Source: Viola odorata (Eukaryota; Streptophyta; Magnoliopsida; Malpighiales; Violaceae). Taken from it: a stretch of DNA of 64,000 bases. A program made the position numbers and the translations under genes. The notes under the pieces are model-generated. The model saw only the letters and a list, made by a program, of their open reading frames with translations, was not told the DNA's origin and searched no databases. The stretch lies in contig OY829540.1 in NCBI GenBank assembly GCA_963691705.1, positions 66,016,367-66,080,366 of the forward strand, read 5' to 3'. This document shows positions 1-12,300 of this stretch, one piece after another; position 1 is the stretch's first letter; the number at the start of each line of letters is the position of its first letter.

Positions 1-538
1 CACTCTGAAGTCGTAGTATTGAAACACAAGAGTGGGAATAACACAGAAATTGTAAAAATAACCAAGAAAAATTCTATATTCAAACTGATGCAAGTGAAGA
101 CGTTACATAGGAAAGTGGCACACTTCTGTACTTCAAATTAGTTTTACTTGTCTTACCACATTCACAGGATGATTCTGAGACTTTGCAACGGAAATTTCTT
201 GCCACTTTTAGAATTCAAAATGCTGATAAGATATCGAAACTAGTCCTAGCGATTCATTTTCTTAAGGAAGGGGGTATGCAATGCACTGTAGCAAATGATC
301 AAGATTGATGAACAACGCCGCAAGTTTTATGCTTTCCATAGCAACAACAACAACCACTTGAAACAATAAACAAACAAAGGGCAAAAGAAAGGGGCAGAGG
401 ATTACTGTTAAAAAAAATCTCACATTACTGCTTAGAGAGGTCTGTAATGTAGGAGTTACACATTTACACACCCACAAACGAAATCCATTAACTAGCAATT
501 AGCAACTTCACATTTTCCAGATGCTCGTTGACTACTAA
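1..538. other. 3' flank of the Ycf20-like gene, no further gene seen
   Basis: AT-rich sequence downstream of the minus-strand Ycf20-like stop codon. It probably holds that gene's 3' untranslated region. Short open frames here have no recognisable protein features. Confidence 0.5.
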
Positions 539-1027
539 TTAACTAGCAAGTTTAAAAGCATCAATGAAGAGGCCATAGCTGAAACCCATCTTGAAATTAT
601 TGAGAAGAGCAAGCGGGAAGGTTACCTTCGGTCGGCTGTAATAAAATCTTGTAACATACTTAGTGAGGAGAACACACAGCACAACAACAATCACATCATT
701 CACTCCTAAAGCACCAAAGGATAAAGAGATTGTTTGTGCCACATAAAACCCACCAAGCAACGAGATTCCTCCGAAAAGTGCCCTCCTCGACGGGCTTCGA
801 AAATAGTTTCTTGAAACCTCAGGCACAATTCTGATTATATCTATCAGTCTTCTAGGTCCTACATTGTTATCTTGAACGGCTCGGACAATGAGAAACCCAG
901 ATGAGGGTTTTGACACGAAGGTTCGGTATTTCCCAAGTGAAATTCTTGGGTGTGGAGTAAATATTGCTTTGGAGGGGCTTGAAGGGATCAAACTTACGGA
1001 AATTGCCATTAGAGATGCAGTGTTCAT
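539..1027 (-). CDS. Ycf20-like chloroplast membrane protein
   Basis: Encodes about 162 residues from the ATG at 1027 to the TAA at 539-541. The first ~50 residues are rich in Ser, Pro and Lys with few acidic residues, like a chloroplast transit peptide. The body has two hydrophobic segments (around the GGISLLGGFYVAQTISL and VNDVIVVVLCVLLTKYV stretches) followed by RFYYSRP and a closing NNFKMGFSYGLFIDAFKL motif, which I recognise as the Ycf20 family. Nuclear members of this family in Arabidopsis (NPQ6/NPQ7 type) affect non-photochemical quenching in thylakoids; that role is family knowledge and not visible here. A longer open frame reaches 1051 but begins with GTG, and a TAG acceptor lies just upstream, so I place the start at 1027. 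Single coding exon. Recognised by memory of the family, not by a search. Confidence 0.75.
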   Translation of the reverse strand: MNTASLMAISVSLIPSSPSKAIFTPHPRISLGKYRTFVSKPSSGFLIVRAVQDNNVGPRRLIDIIRIVPEVSRNYFRSPSRRALFGGISLLGGFYVAQTISLSFGALGVNDVIVVVLCVLLTKYVTRFYYSRPKVTFPLALLNNFKMGFSYGLFIDAFKLAS

Positions 1028-1440
1028 CCAAAAGGGTCGAGCAAAATACACACAAGCCTACAAAAACAACACATGTGCGCCAAATTCACTAAATAAACAC
1101 ATGGGAAAGAAAGGAAAAGAGCTTCATGAATAAAGGAAGGTAATTTTGGGCAATTAGAAGCTAATCCAAGGGTATGAAGAGCAAGAAAGGATAGCTTATT
1201 ATTTCTCCGCTGGATGAAAAATAAAGACGAGAAATAGAAACAAAAATAAAACAATCCAAACCAAAGAGAGGAAGTAAGGGAATCCCAAGTGAGGTTACCT
1301 ATAATAGACCGGGGGCCGGCTGCTTCATTTCGGCAGATATAAACACCTACTCCAGCTGATTCTGAGGAAAAACTCGACTCCCTCACTCGAGTGGAAGTTG
1401 CGGAGCTGTGGAAGAGAGTGATTGTGGAACATGTGAACTT
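1028..1440 (-). promoter_or_regulatory. Likely 5' UTR exon and leader intron of the Ycf20-like gene
   Basis: Just upstream of the ATG on the minus strand is a T-rich tract ending in TTTGTAG near 1060, a good acceptor. Around 1299 the minus strand reads ATAG followed by GTAACC, a plausible donor. This gives a leader intron of roughly 240 bp and a 5' non-coding exon somewhere in 1300-1440. Transcript ends cannot be set from sequence. Confidence 0.45.
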
Positions 1441-2400
1441 TGGCTTCAATTAGGAAGTGGGCCTGGGTTGAGAAGTGAGAATGGACCCAAAGAATTTTAT
1501 CCGACTGCTTTGGTCGAGTATGAACTTGGGTTTCGGTTTAGGCTTCGGTTTTCGGTTTTGGTGTCGGGTTTTGGTTGTGATTTCAGTTTCAGTTTTGGAC
1601 TGTGTACCTAAAGAACGTAAATTAAGTAACCATCCACAACAAAAACTAAATTTAACCGCCCGTAAAAGAAGAGGGTTAAAGATTTAAGGTTAAATTTTGG
1701 TCAATTGAGGTTAGATTGTGATTTTTAATAAATATAAATAAATTAAATATTTATAGAGATTTGAAAGAAAAGAAAAAATTCTAATGGCAAATTTGCTTGA
1801 ATTTTAATTAGTTATTTTTTTGAAAGTTATGAAAAAAAAAATAAGCAATTAGAATATAAATGAAATAAGAAAAAAATATTGAGAAAAATAAAAATAAAAA
1901 TAAAGACTAAAATGAACTTTGGTCGAAACTCCATGCAGTGAGTTTTTCACTCAGCTATTTTACTTCAAATTCTGTCAAACTTTTTTTTCCTAATATTTAA
2001 TTGGGTTTGATAAAAACGAGTTTTTATAATATAGGTTATAAATTTATTTATTTTTTTAATAGAGAAAGTAAAATTTGAATTTTTATTGATATTTTTATTA
2101 TTAACAAAATAACCCATAAAATACGTATCAATTCATAATATTTACTTAAACAAAAGAAACTTTATAAATAAACAAAACCTATAGAGAAGAAGAAATCAAC
2201 TACTGCTTACCAAATCACACAAATTTAACATCTAAATTTAAAAACATACTAAAAGGATGGAAGAACAAGAGAGAGACTTTAAAGGAACACTCTTTTTTCG
2301 TTGAGGATCTCTTACCAAAACAAAAACTGATAAACAATGTAAGACAGGCCAAAATAGAAGTAAAAACAAAAAGAAGAAGAGATCTCACCTCACAGTTAAA
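1441..2400. other. Intergenic AT-rich DNA
   Basis: Promoter side of the Ycf20-like gene, then strongly A/T-rich DNA from about 1680 onward. No gene, RNA gene or clear repeat border recognised. Confidence 0.5.
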
Positions 2401-2409
2401 AAAAATAAA

Positions 2410-4233
2410 GGGGAAATAGTTTTTACTACCCCTGAACTATCGGCGAAAATCACAAACTTCCCCTGAACTTCATTTTTTAAAATACAGCTCCCTGAACTAT
2501 TGTTTTCGAGCAAAAGGACCCCCTCCGTTAACTTTTTCTGTTAAACCTAACAGCTTGCCTGCTACAGCAGGTTTTTTTTTTTTTTATACTTGTTATAGCA
2601 GGTAATTATATTTTAAATAATATAATTAATTTTAAAAAATTCAAAAAATATAAATTAATCTAAAAGTTCCAAAAAAAATGTAAAAATTCCAAAAAATATT
2701 AATTAATGTAAAAATTCAAAAAAAAATGTAGTAATTCCAAAAAAAATGTATAAATTCAAAAAAAATGTAATAATTCTAAAACAAATGTATAAATTTCAAA
2801 AAAAATGAAAGAAATTCAAAAATAAATTGTAAAATGTCTTAAAAAATTGTAAAAATTATAAAATAATTAATTAATATAAAAATTCAGAAAAAATATAAAA
2901 AATGTAATAATTCCAAAAAAAATTAATTAATGTAAAAATTCAGAAAAAAAGTAAAAATTCCAAAACAATGTACAAATTTCAAAAACAATTAATTAATCTA
3001 AAAATTCAGAAAAAATATAAAAAATCTTAAACACTGTAATAATTCCAAAAAAATTGTAAAAATTCCCAAAAAAAATTAATTAACATTAAAATTCAGAAAA
3101 AAATTAATAATTCCAAAAACAATTTAATTAACATAAAAATTCTGAAAAATGTAAAAATTCCAAAAAAAAGTTAATTAATCTAAAAATTCAGAAAAATGTA
3201 ATAATTCCAAAACAATGTACAAATTCCAAAACAAATGTAAAAATTCCAGAAAAAAAATTATTTAAGATAAAAATTCAAAAAAAATTTAAAAATTCCAGAA
3301 AAAATTTAATTAATCTAAAATTTAGAAAAAATGTAATAATTCATAACATTTCTTAGAGAATTGTTACATTTTTTACAATTTTTACATTTTGTCTAAATTT
3401 TTAGATTACTTAATTTTGTTTTTGGAAATTTTACAATTTTTTAAGTAATTTTACAATTTATTTTTAATTATTACATTTTTCTGAATTTTTACATTAATTA
3501 ATTTTTTTCTAGAATTTTTACATTTTTTCGGAATTTTTATGTTAATTAATTTTTTTTTGGAATTTTTACAATTTTTTGGGAATTTGTACATTTTTTTTGG
3601 AATTATTATAGTGTTTTAGATTTTTTACATTTTTTTCTGAATCTTTAGATTAATTAATTTTTTTTTGGAATTTTTACATTTGTTTTGGAATTATTACATT
3701 TTTTTCTGAATTTTTAGATTAATTAATTTTTTTTTGGATATTTTACATTTGTTTTGGAATTTGGACATTTTTTCTGAATTTTTAGATTTTTTTTTTTTGA
3801 ATTTTTAGATTAATTAATTTTTTTTTGGAATTATTACATTTTTTTGGAATTTGTACATTTGTTTTGGAATTATTACATTTTTTTGAATTTATACATTATT
3901 TTTGGAATTACTACATTATTTTTTGAATTTTTAAATTAATTAATATTTTTTGGAATTTTTACAATTTTTTTTAGAATTTTTACATTTTTTTTGGAATTTT
4001 TAGATTAATTTCTTTTTGGAATTTTCAAAAATTAATTATATTATTTAAAATATAATTACCTACAAAAAAAAACCTGCTGTAGCAGGTAAGCTGTTAGGTT
4101 TAACAGAAAAAGTTAACGGAGGGGGTCCTTTTGCTCGAAAACAATAGTTCAGGGAGCTGTATTTTAAAAAATGAAGTTTAGGGGAAGTTTGTGATTTTCG
4201 CCGATAGTTCAGGGTGGTAAAAACTATTTCCCC
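2410..4233. mobile_element. Fold-back Mutator-like element with ~170-bp terminal inverted repeats
   Basis: The outer ~170 bp (2410-2588 and 4063-4233) are near-identical inverted repeats starting GGGGAAATAG and ending CTATTTCCCC. Directly outside both ends is the same 9-mer, AAAAATAAA (2401-2409 and 4234-4242), the target-duplication length typical of Mutator-like elements. The 9-mer is low complexity, so it is weaker proof than a mixed sequence would be. The interior is a long series of degenerate units of the type AAAAATTCCAAAAAAAATGTA. These are A-rich on the left half and T-rich on the right, so the whole 1.8 kb can fold back on itself. It has no transposase or captured gene and is non-autonomous. 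It sits between the Ycf20-like and PEPKR2-like genes, about 80 bp left of the probable PEPKR2-like leader. Confidence 0.8.
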
Positions 4234-4319
4234 AAAAATAAATGAATAGATAGTTAAATGAAATATCGATACTATAGAGTCTAGAGGTTCGTGAAAGAAG
4301 AGGCCCACAAGAGACGACA

Positions 4320-5151
4320 TTGAGGCTCTTTCTTTTCTGTCTTGGGCAGCTCAACTTCTCCTGTGCTCTCCAACGGACCATTTCTCCTCATCATCAGTGG
4401 TCCTCTCTTCTTCTTCTCTGTTGTTCTCTCTAACCAGGTTCCTCTCTACCTGTGCCTTTCTCTATTTCTGCTAGTTGCGTAGTTGTTTTTTTGGGTGATG
4501 TTTTACGTTTTATAGAAGATTTCAGGATCTGTGCCTCTTTTTTCAGCAAAGTTTTGGTGGGTTGGTGTTTAACTTGCTAAAGTTTGCGTCTTTATGGATT
4601 TCAGTAGATGGGTATTCTTGCCTTGACACTTGATTGCATGACAGTGACAATATAGTTCACTAGGATTAGGAAATTCTTTGAGCGCGTAAAACTTCGCTGA
4701 AAAAAGGCCTTTTCTGTTTCATATCTGTTTGAACTAATCCAAGTGTCACTTGTTTTGGTTTTGTTGCAGATCCAGCGGATTTGATTGAGTTTGAAAGGGA
4801 ATTCCTTTTACGCTGGAGGTGCTAAGTTTTGTTGTTTGGGCTTGTTTTGTAAGATCACATTTTTGTCAAAGCACACAGTTCCCTTTCCATCTCGGTAGGC
4901 GTCACCATCTGTCTTGAGTAGTTGGTCTTAGGAAGCTTTTCGTTGGATTTTGACCTCAATTGTGGTTTTGGTGAATAACGTTGCGGGTAAACATCAAGAT
5001 TTTTGACCATAAAGGAGTACCCTTACAGGTAATTGCTGAAGAAGAGAAGGTGGTAACTAGAATAGTGAGTCTAAAGACAGAAACTAAACAGCTGTTGTCT
5101 GGGAAGTACTGATTGTTGTCTCTAGGTTCATTTGGGGAGCTTCAACTTGGT
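4320..5151 (+). promoter_or_regulatory. Leader of the PEPKR2-like gene with likely UTR intron(s)
   Basis: CT-rich sequence at 4320-4440 looks like a plant 5' leader. A possible donor follows ...TAACCAG near 4437, and a clear acceptor TTTTGTTGCAG ends at 4769. This would make an intron of roughly 330 bp in the untranslated leader. A second possible junction is CCCTTACAG near 5029. An open frame runs upstream of the ATG only from a TTG at 5113, so the ATG at 5152 is the start. Confidence 0.45.
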
Positions 5152-7557
5152 ATGGCTGTTGCTCAGGGCAACTGCAGCCAAGGATCCTCGGAGCAACCTT
5201 GCGATTGTTATGTAGTTTCAAGCTTAGGTGAAACCATTTTGGAGACTAACCAGACCTCTACTCTGAAAGATAGGTACTTCCTTGGAGCGCAGTTGGGTTG
5301 GGGACAGTTTGGTGTTATTAGAGTCTGCACCGACAAGTCAACTGGAGAGGTATTGGCATGCAAATCTATAGCCAAAGATCGATTGGTGACTTCAGATGAT
5401 GCTAGAAGTGTTAAACTTGAGATTGAAATAATGTCTAGGTTATCTGGGCATCCAAATGTTGTAGATCTCAAGGCGGTATATGAGGATGAAGATTATGTAC
5501 ACTTGGTAATGGAACTTTGTGCTGGAGGGGAGCTTTTCCACAAGCTGGAGAAGCATGGTCGATTCCCTGAGGCTCAGGCTAGGGGTCTCTTCAGGCATCT
5601 AATGCAAGTGATTTCCTATTGCCATGAAAAAGGGATCGTTCACAGGGATTTAAAGCCAGAGAACATCCTCTTCGCGACAACTGCCTCCGCTTCACCGATT
5701 AAGTTGGCTGATTTTGGTCTTGCAACCTACATCAAGCCAGGTTTAGTCTCTACTAGTCTATTTTCCTCTCCCCGCCTAATTTTTCATGGTTACAGTTTCC
5801 TCTAATGATGTATTCACTAGATGTTTAAACTTCCATTTTCTTTTTAAACAGGTCAGAATTTGTTTGGGACTGTTGGAAGTCCATTTTATATAGCCCCTGA
5901 AGTACTGATGGGGGGCTATAACCAGGCTGCTGACGTATGGAGTGCAGGGGTGATTCTCTACATTCTTCTTAGTGGGATGCCACCGTTTTGGGGTGAAACT
6001 AAGTCACGGATATTTGATGCTGTGAGGGCAGCAGATTTGCGGTTCCCATCTGATCCTTGGGATCACATAAGTGAATCTGCAAAGGCATTAGTCAGAGGAA
6101 TGCTCTGTACAGATCCTTCACGAAGGCTTACTGCTCGGCAGGTTTTAGGTAGGTTCAATGTAGAACCTCCCTGGTTCATTTGCTTTGGTCCAATTATCCT
6201 GTTTTATGTCCTTATAAGCTTACTGGAATTTGATGGTGTTAAACCAGGTTCTCTGTTTTGAACTTCTTAAAGTGAATTCAGTATACATGCTTAGGGAGTG
6301 AAACTTGATTATAAGATAAGAACTAGGAAACTGGAACAAAACTCCATAAGAAAAACTCCATTTCAAAAGCACATGAGGCATGACCTCTTAGTTCATCGGA
6401 GCAAAATATATCGATGGAATGTCGTACTGTGTACCAAATTTCTAATTTATGTTGTAACAAGATCATACCATTTGCGTGAATATTGTCACTTTCTCCTTTC
6501 ACGCACAATTTTCCTGGATGGACTACGTGATCCCACATTTTTAATCTTGTTTAGTGACCCGTAATGAGCAAGATTAGTCTTGACCCAGTAGGCTTTGGAA
6601 TACTTGTGGTTCAAAACCTAAAAGAATTAGGATAGTTGTAACATCAATGCAGTTTTTGTAATTTCTTTTTCAGTTTGCTTTGTGTAATTTACAGTAGATA
6701 ACTACCGGTGTTATATATTGTCTGTAGGACTGAGTGTAGAAATTTCACTGTCCTCCTTTGCTTTATAACTAATTGACATAGTAGTATTTAACTTGTAGTT
6801 CTCTCTTTGTAGACAATTGCTGGACGAAGGATGATGAACCTAGCCAGCATGAGAAGCTGGGTTGTGGGGAGTGGAATTTAGGAACTGGATCTTTATCTAC
6901 ATTAATGGCCAGGAAGTTGGACGTTAGTTTTGGCGCTGCACCACATAGCACTTCTGATATCCAGTCACCTACTTTCACATGCAGCTCATCCTTTTCTTCC
7001 TTCCTTGTGGAGCCATCAACACCTACCTTTGTATCCGGTGGATTTTCATATTGTAGCAACAGTGATTCTAATGCTCTGGAACTGTCTTCCCCCATCTCGT
7101 CAATGCCTAGCTTTGCATTCTTCAGCCCTGGGCCTGTAATTGAGAAAGGATGCTGCGCATTTGATTTCTCAAGCAATATTTCCGTCATTAACGCAACTCA
7201 TGGAGGTAATGTTGTAGTTCCTTTCTTTAAGCACTCAATAGCTCTGCTGTAGAATTTAAACATGACAAGATTCTCTCGTTCTTTAATAACTATGCAGAAA
7301 GAAGCTTGGAAAATATGCTTTTGTTGCCAGATTCTTTTCTCGGCTGTGGTCGTGAAGCTAGGGAAATGGAACAGGAGCCACTTGAAGCTAAGAGAGCGGG
7401 AGGAACAATTGGATCCAGGATGTTTCGAATGCATAATAAGAGAAATCATACAATCGGTCTTGGGGAACGTGAGGAACTTGATTTCACAGTTACAGAATCT
7501 GTTATTCGGTGGGCATCATGTACACACCTTCCCACTGGTCCATCCCTTGTATGCTAA
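5152..7557 (+). CDS. PEPKR2: PEPKR2-like serine/threonine protein kinase
   Basis: Four coding exons: 5152-5740, 5852-6148, 6813-7205 and 7298-7557. Phases agree at every junction and give 512 residues. The kinase domain (about residues 40-300) has the Gly loop ([10 protein letters not shown]), the ATP-binding Lys (ACKSIAKDR), [13 protein letters not shown] and the APE region ([13 protein letters not shown]). It belongs to the calcium-dependent-kinase superfamily but has no EF-hand domain. The C-terminal ~200 residues are instead Ser-rich and poorly structured (repeated Ser-Ser, Pro-Gly). That combination matches PEP-carboxylase-kinase-related kinases, and the closest type I recall is Arabidopsis PEPKR2 (At1g12680). 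Its substrates are not well defined. Intron 2 (6149-6812) is the longest at about 660 bp. The alternative is another CRK/CDPK-related kinase; absence of EF hands and the divergent tail argue for PEPKR2. Confidence 0.85.
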
Positions 7558-8213
7558 AATAGTGGACCCAGTTTGGCACCTCGGCAGTGTTCATTCTAAT
7601 GGAACTGCAGTGCAGAAAGCGCGTTTACTCGTACGAGGATTCTAATTTGTAACAGCCTTGCATTTGTATGAAATGTGTGTTGCCTTGCATTGCTGAATTC
7701 TGGTATTAGCTGTTAAAGCGTTCGAGCAGGTGGTGAGGGGTGGTGAGTGATGTCTTTCAATGAGTTGTGTTCAGGTTTGTATCTGCTGCTGGGTTGTGAG
7801 AGTAACCAGCCAGTGAGTGATAGGAGGAGCCTTGTGTATCAAAATTAGGTTTTTAGTATGAAGTTTTCCAAGTTTCATATTATATATCCGAAGATTTAAC
7901 AAACTGTGGTGTCGTGGTGAGACACTTGTCCGCCCACCTTTAACTCGGGTCTTATGTTTGAGGTTAGGGAGTGGAGGAAATTAAACTGGAATAGTAATTT
8001 TCACCCGAAACCCGGTGAGATCGAACTCTTGCAACGTGGGTGGATCAATACAACAAATATCAGAATGTCCCAAGATAAGGTCCACACTTTGCTCAAAATC
8101 AGCCTTACAATTTTGCATCCCTTACTCCACATCCGTAGCCAAACGCCGTCAAGTGTCAAAAACTAAATTCCTTCCTTTCGTTCATAGAATTCAAGAAACA
8201 AAGTTCCTGCAGA
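7558..8213. other. 3' UTR of the kinase gene and intergenic DNA
   Basis: Contains the probable PEPKR2-like 3' untranslated region and the promoter of the next plus-strand gene. A stretch near 7905-7985 has a weak resemblance to a tRNA-derived SINE head, but I cannot support it as a feature. Confidence 0.4.
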
Positions 8214-9014
8214 ATGGGCGGCACGATGAACATCTCAAACCCCAAAATTTTACCAAGATTATCCACAAGAAAACCAAGTTTCAGAAGTAAAAGCATAGTT
8301 TTCACTTCGAAAAATCCGAATCTGCAGGAAACCATTTCAATTTCCAGCACCACCAGTCAGCCAAAGACTAGAGCTTGCACTGTTAACTTTAGAACTCTGG
8401 GAGCTTGCAAGCTTGGCATCTCAAGATATCCTGACTTTGAATACAATGCTCAAGGAGGGAAGGGAACTGGCACTGGCTCCAATATCGAACATGGTGACTC
8501 AAACAATGAAGTTTCGGTTTCATTTGACCCGAAAACCCTCTATATCCCACCTTTGTCGAGCAGAACAACCAAGTTCTTGGGGTTGCCATTGCCGCCATTG
8601 TTGAAGATTGATATAGTCCCTGAACTCTTCCAAGGCAGCATTGACCAAGCTACTGGCAAGGTATATAAAGTTTGCTCACCTCATTTTAAGCCTTCACTCC
8701 AATACTCATCTGCAATTAGCTCAACAATGAATCTTGTGTAGGTTGATCTTGAATTTGTGGCGGCATTCTTGTTTTCTGTTGGGAGTATCTACAGGGCTCC
8801 TCCACTCCTCGTCAAGACTGTACTGACCTCAGAGGAATCCGAAGGAACGATACGCAGAGGGACCGGGAAAAGATTGGATGCAGAAGGGAACTGTAGACTG
8901 GTTGGAGTAGCGACCGTTGAACCTATCAATGACATCTTCATGAATACCTTTCTTGGTCTTCCAACAGAATGTCTTGCCATCCTTAATGCAGTGATTTCAT
9001 TCTCCAGTTCTTGA
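8214..9014 (+). CDS. Probable plastid-targeted protein of unknown function
   Basis: Two coding exons, 8214-8660 and 8742-9014. The donor AAG/GTATAT and the acceptor GTGTAG are phase 0. The product is 239 residues. The first ~60 residues are Ser/Thr/Lys/Arg-rich with almost no acidic residues, typical of a chloroplast transit peptide. The conserved-looking core starts near residue 105 (FDPKTLYIPPLSSRTTKFLG, then PLPPLLKIDIVPELF). It runs through exon 2, with a short hydrophobic patch (VAAFLFSVGSIYRAPPLLV) and ends ...PTECLAILNAVISFSSS. I do not recognise a named domain. A second ATG lies 4 codons in. It is convergent with ABCB28, whose stop is 370 bp to the right. Function unknown. Confidence 0.7.
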
Positions 9015-9382
9015 CCAAAATGCTATGTATATAAACAGCGATAAAAAAATGAAACAGTTGTTACCATCAAATTACTATTATAATTATTATTATTACATCA
9101 TGTAATGTATTGCTTTCTTACAATTGTTACCATCAAATTGTTATTATTACATCAATGAAAACAAGCATTAGATAATCTTCAACTCGGCAATGCCCATTTC
9201 GCTTTTCCTATGCCAGCCATAATATGTTGAGGTGTCTCAAAAAGAAGAGAGAAGGCAGAACAGAATTTCATAGTATATGGCGTGGGAGGAACAAAGAAAC
9301 TATGCCGTTGGATTAAAAACGTGTAGGGCATAGTTGATGTTCTTCCACTCCAAGAAATGACAATTATCTAGTGGTTACGAGA
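9015..9382. other. Shared 3' region between convergent genes
   Basis: Holds the 3' ends of the plus-strand unknown gene and of minus-strand ABCB28. It includes a short repeated AT-rich phrase (TGTTACCATCAAATT near 9060 and 9125). Nothing else seen. Confidence 0.5.
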
Positions 9383-12300
9383 TCACTCGAACGCCAATCT
9401 TTGAGTGCCTACCAATGAAGCATATTGACCCTTCTTAGCAAGCAACTCAAAATGGGTTCCCAGTTCAGCAATCCTCCCCCCAGAATAAAGTGCAATCTGG
9501 TGCGCATTCTGAACTGTGCTTAATCTGTGAGCAATCACCAACGTCGTCCTGCCCTTCATCAAATGGTTTAGAGCATCCTGGACCAGACGCTCGCTAACTG
9601 CATCCAGAGCACTTGTAGCCTGCACCAAAGAATGTTTTCAAATCGAGTCTTCAAACAGGATTTTGTCCATAATTCTAAAACTGCATTAAAGACAGCCTTC
9701 ACCCAGAAAAGAATTTTTTTAATTATTTAGGGCAGAATGTGTAGAGATGCAAAGAAAAGCTTACCTCGTCGAGAATTAGGATTGGGGCATTCTTCAGAAG
9801 TGATCGTGCAATTGCTATTCTCTGAAGAACAGAGAACCCAAAAAAAAAAAAATCATTCTTATTTCTATTCCTTCCTTCAGGATTGGGTATCAAAAGAGTT
9901 AATCATCTATATCCCATCCTTCTCTGGAAAGCTTATTACATACCTGCCTTTGTCCTCCACTCAATAAGCCTCCGCGTTCACCAACTAAAGTGTCATAACC
10001 CTTTGAAATCCAAAAGAATGTCAGCAAAAAATATGAAAACTAGAAATAGTAAAATGATAACATAAGGACAGAAGAAGCACCTGTGGAAGTGAAATTATAA
10101 ATTCATGAGCATTTGCAGCTTTGGCAGACTTTATGATATCATCCTTTGATACATTATCATCTGGAAGCCCATATGCAATATTTTCTCCAACAGAAACCGA
10201 GAAAAGAACAGGTTCCTGAACATATATTATGTGGTAAATCTTGAAAAAGACATTGTTTAAGGCAATTAAATAAGTGGTTCCTTCAGCACATAAAATGTAT
10301 TACAGAATTCAGAATTGAGCATGTCTAAACCCACTCCAATTTGGGTTGGAACCAAACCATTCAAGCATGAGTTCTTCCAAAACTTATCAATCACTCTCAA
10401 ATTCCATCCCGCCAGATATACCGGCACTATACTACACATTTACATTCATTCTCCAATTGAATTTTGATTAGCAAGCACTGAGTATCAGCACAAATAAAAT
10501 GGTTACTTGTGCACTCTTTAGAGCAATTGAAGTTGGTAACCAAAAGCTTCCCATAACCTCACTTATAACCCTGAACAATAACAAACTGCTAAGCTTGGTG
10601 TTGAGCTTTTTGTCCTAAGTTAGACTAGCTGGTATCTAACCAGCTTTAATCTGAAAAGCGACTAAACATGAAGACATACTAAGTTACTAACTATGACTAA
10701 GAAGTAGAAATGTTCCAGAAATGTCATGCGGATTTAGTGAAGAACCTCAAGTGCTGACAATTGTGCATGGAGATTCAAAGATATACCTGATTCACTATGG
10801 AGACTGCACGAGCCCACTCAGTCTTTTCAAATGTCCGCACATCCTCTCCAGCAACAGTTATCCTACCTTTTGTTGGCTGCAAGAACACGAAATGTATACG
10901 GTTCTGACCATTTAGAGGGAGACAGGAAGCAGTTTAGATTACAAGTTAGTATTCTTAACAGAATTGAGACCTCATAAAAGCGTGCCAAAAGCTGCACTAT
11001 AGTACTTTTCCCTGCACCACTTGGGCCCACCAAAGCAATTACTGTTCCACACTTTAGTGTCAAATTAAGACCATTTAAGATCTCCGCACCAGGTCTTAAG
11101 GGATAAGCGAAATGTACATCTGGGAAACAGACTGGATATCAGCTTGCATGGTGGAAAAGCCACAAATTCAGTGTACGAACCGTGGCTTATGTCCAAAAAC
11201 TTATACCCTAAAATAAAACTAGAGAGAAAAAAAGCTCCCATTCTTTATTGGTACAAGAAAGTGAAGTTTGAATAAACATTAATATCTTTTCTTACAAACA
11301 ACACGAGTAGCTCATATCACAGGCAATAGATGAAATCATATATATTTAAGGATCAATGGCAAAAGTGAATGTAGGAGAAGTTGCACCAATGAGACATAAG
11401 AAATGAAATGAAACTAATTATGTATACCTTCAAGGCAAATGTCGCCGGACCAAGCAAAGCTACCCACGTTGCTTACTGATTTCAGGGCTGACATGTAATG
11501 CCCATTTAGATATTGATCCTGCCCACAGTAATCATTAGCAAAGAACATTTTAGTGATCTCATCTTTAGCATCTTTCTGCTGGATTTCTCTTTCTAGACCA
11601 TAGGCAAGGGCTTCATCAATTTCTGCTCCAGAAACAACAGAATTAATCCTTTCAACAGCTGCAAGAGATCCACGAAGATCTCCAAATGTATTTACTAGCC
11701 CTTGAACCTGCAAAGTCTAGCAAGTTAGAGCATGTTTAGGAGAAAAAAAAATACAATAATAAATGAGCATTTATAAGGACTCACAGCAAATGTCAACGTG
11801 AAAGTGTATCCAATAAAAGAAGTAACAGTTCCAACAGAGAGTTCACCCTGCAAGCAACAAGTGCAACCAATGCTAACACAATAGGTTTGGTAAAAGTAGA
11901 ATCAGGGGTAGCGTGTCTGAAAGATAGATGATTGAACATAGTTAGTCAAAAGGAACAATCTTTTTCAAATACATTAGTTAATTCTTCAGTCGTTAAGAAC
12001 TTGTGAAAGGCAAGAAAGTTGAACGCTATACCTAAACTTTGGAAAACTGCACATTAGAATATATAGAGCTAGATGTAACTTATCAAAGATCAAATGCTTA
12101 CAGCCTTCACTTTGCTTCCACCAAGACAGTACAAAGTCAGCAAAGAAACATAAACAGCAACTCTCGTAAGCGATTCATTCACAGATTTGAAAGTTCCAAG
12201 CTTTATACCACTTCTCTGATATGCAAGAACCTGCCAAACCTTAATGTGAATCAAAAGCATGTCGGCAAGACTTCAAGCAATTACATGCACGCAGCCATGT

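Noticed and set aside
1408..1687. Plus-strand frames rich in Gly/Phe/Leu (GFGLGFGFRF)
   Set aside because: Come from a GGTTTCGG-type repeated phrase upstream of the Ycf20-like gene; no supporting features.
7905..7985. Possible tRNA-derived SINE or tRNA gene
   Set aside because: A GTGGTGTCGTGGTGAG phrase resembles an A box, but no good B box or cloverleaf follows.
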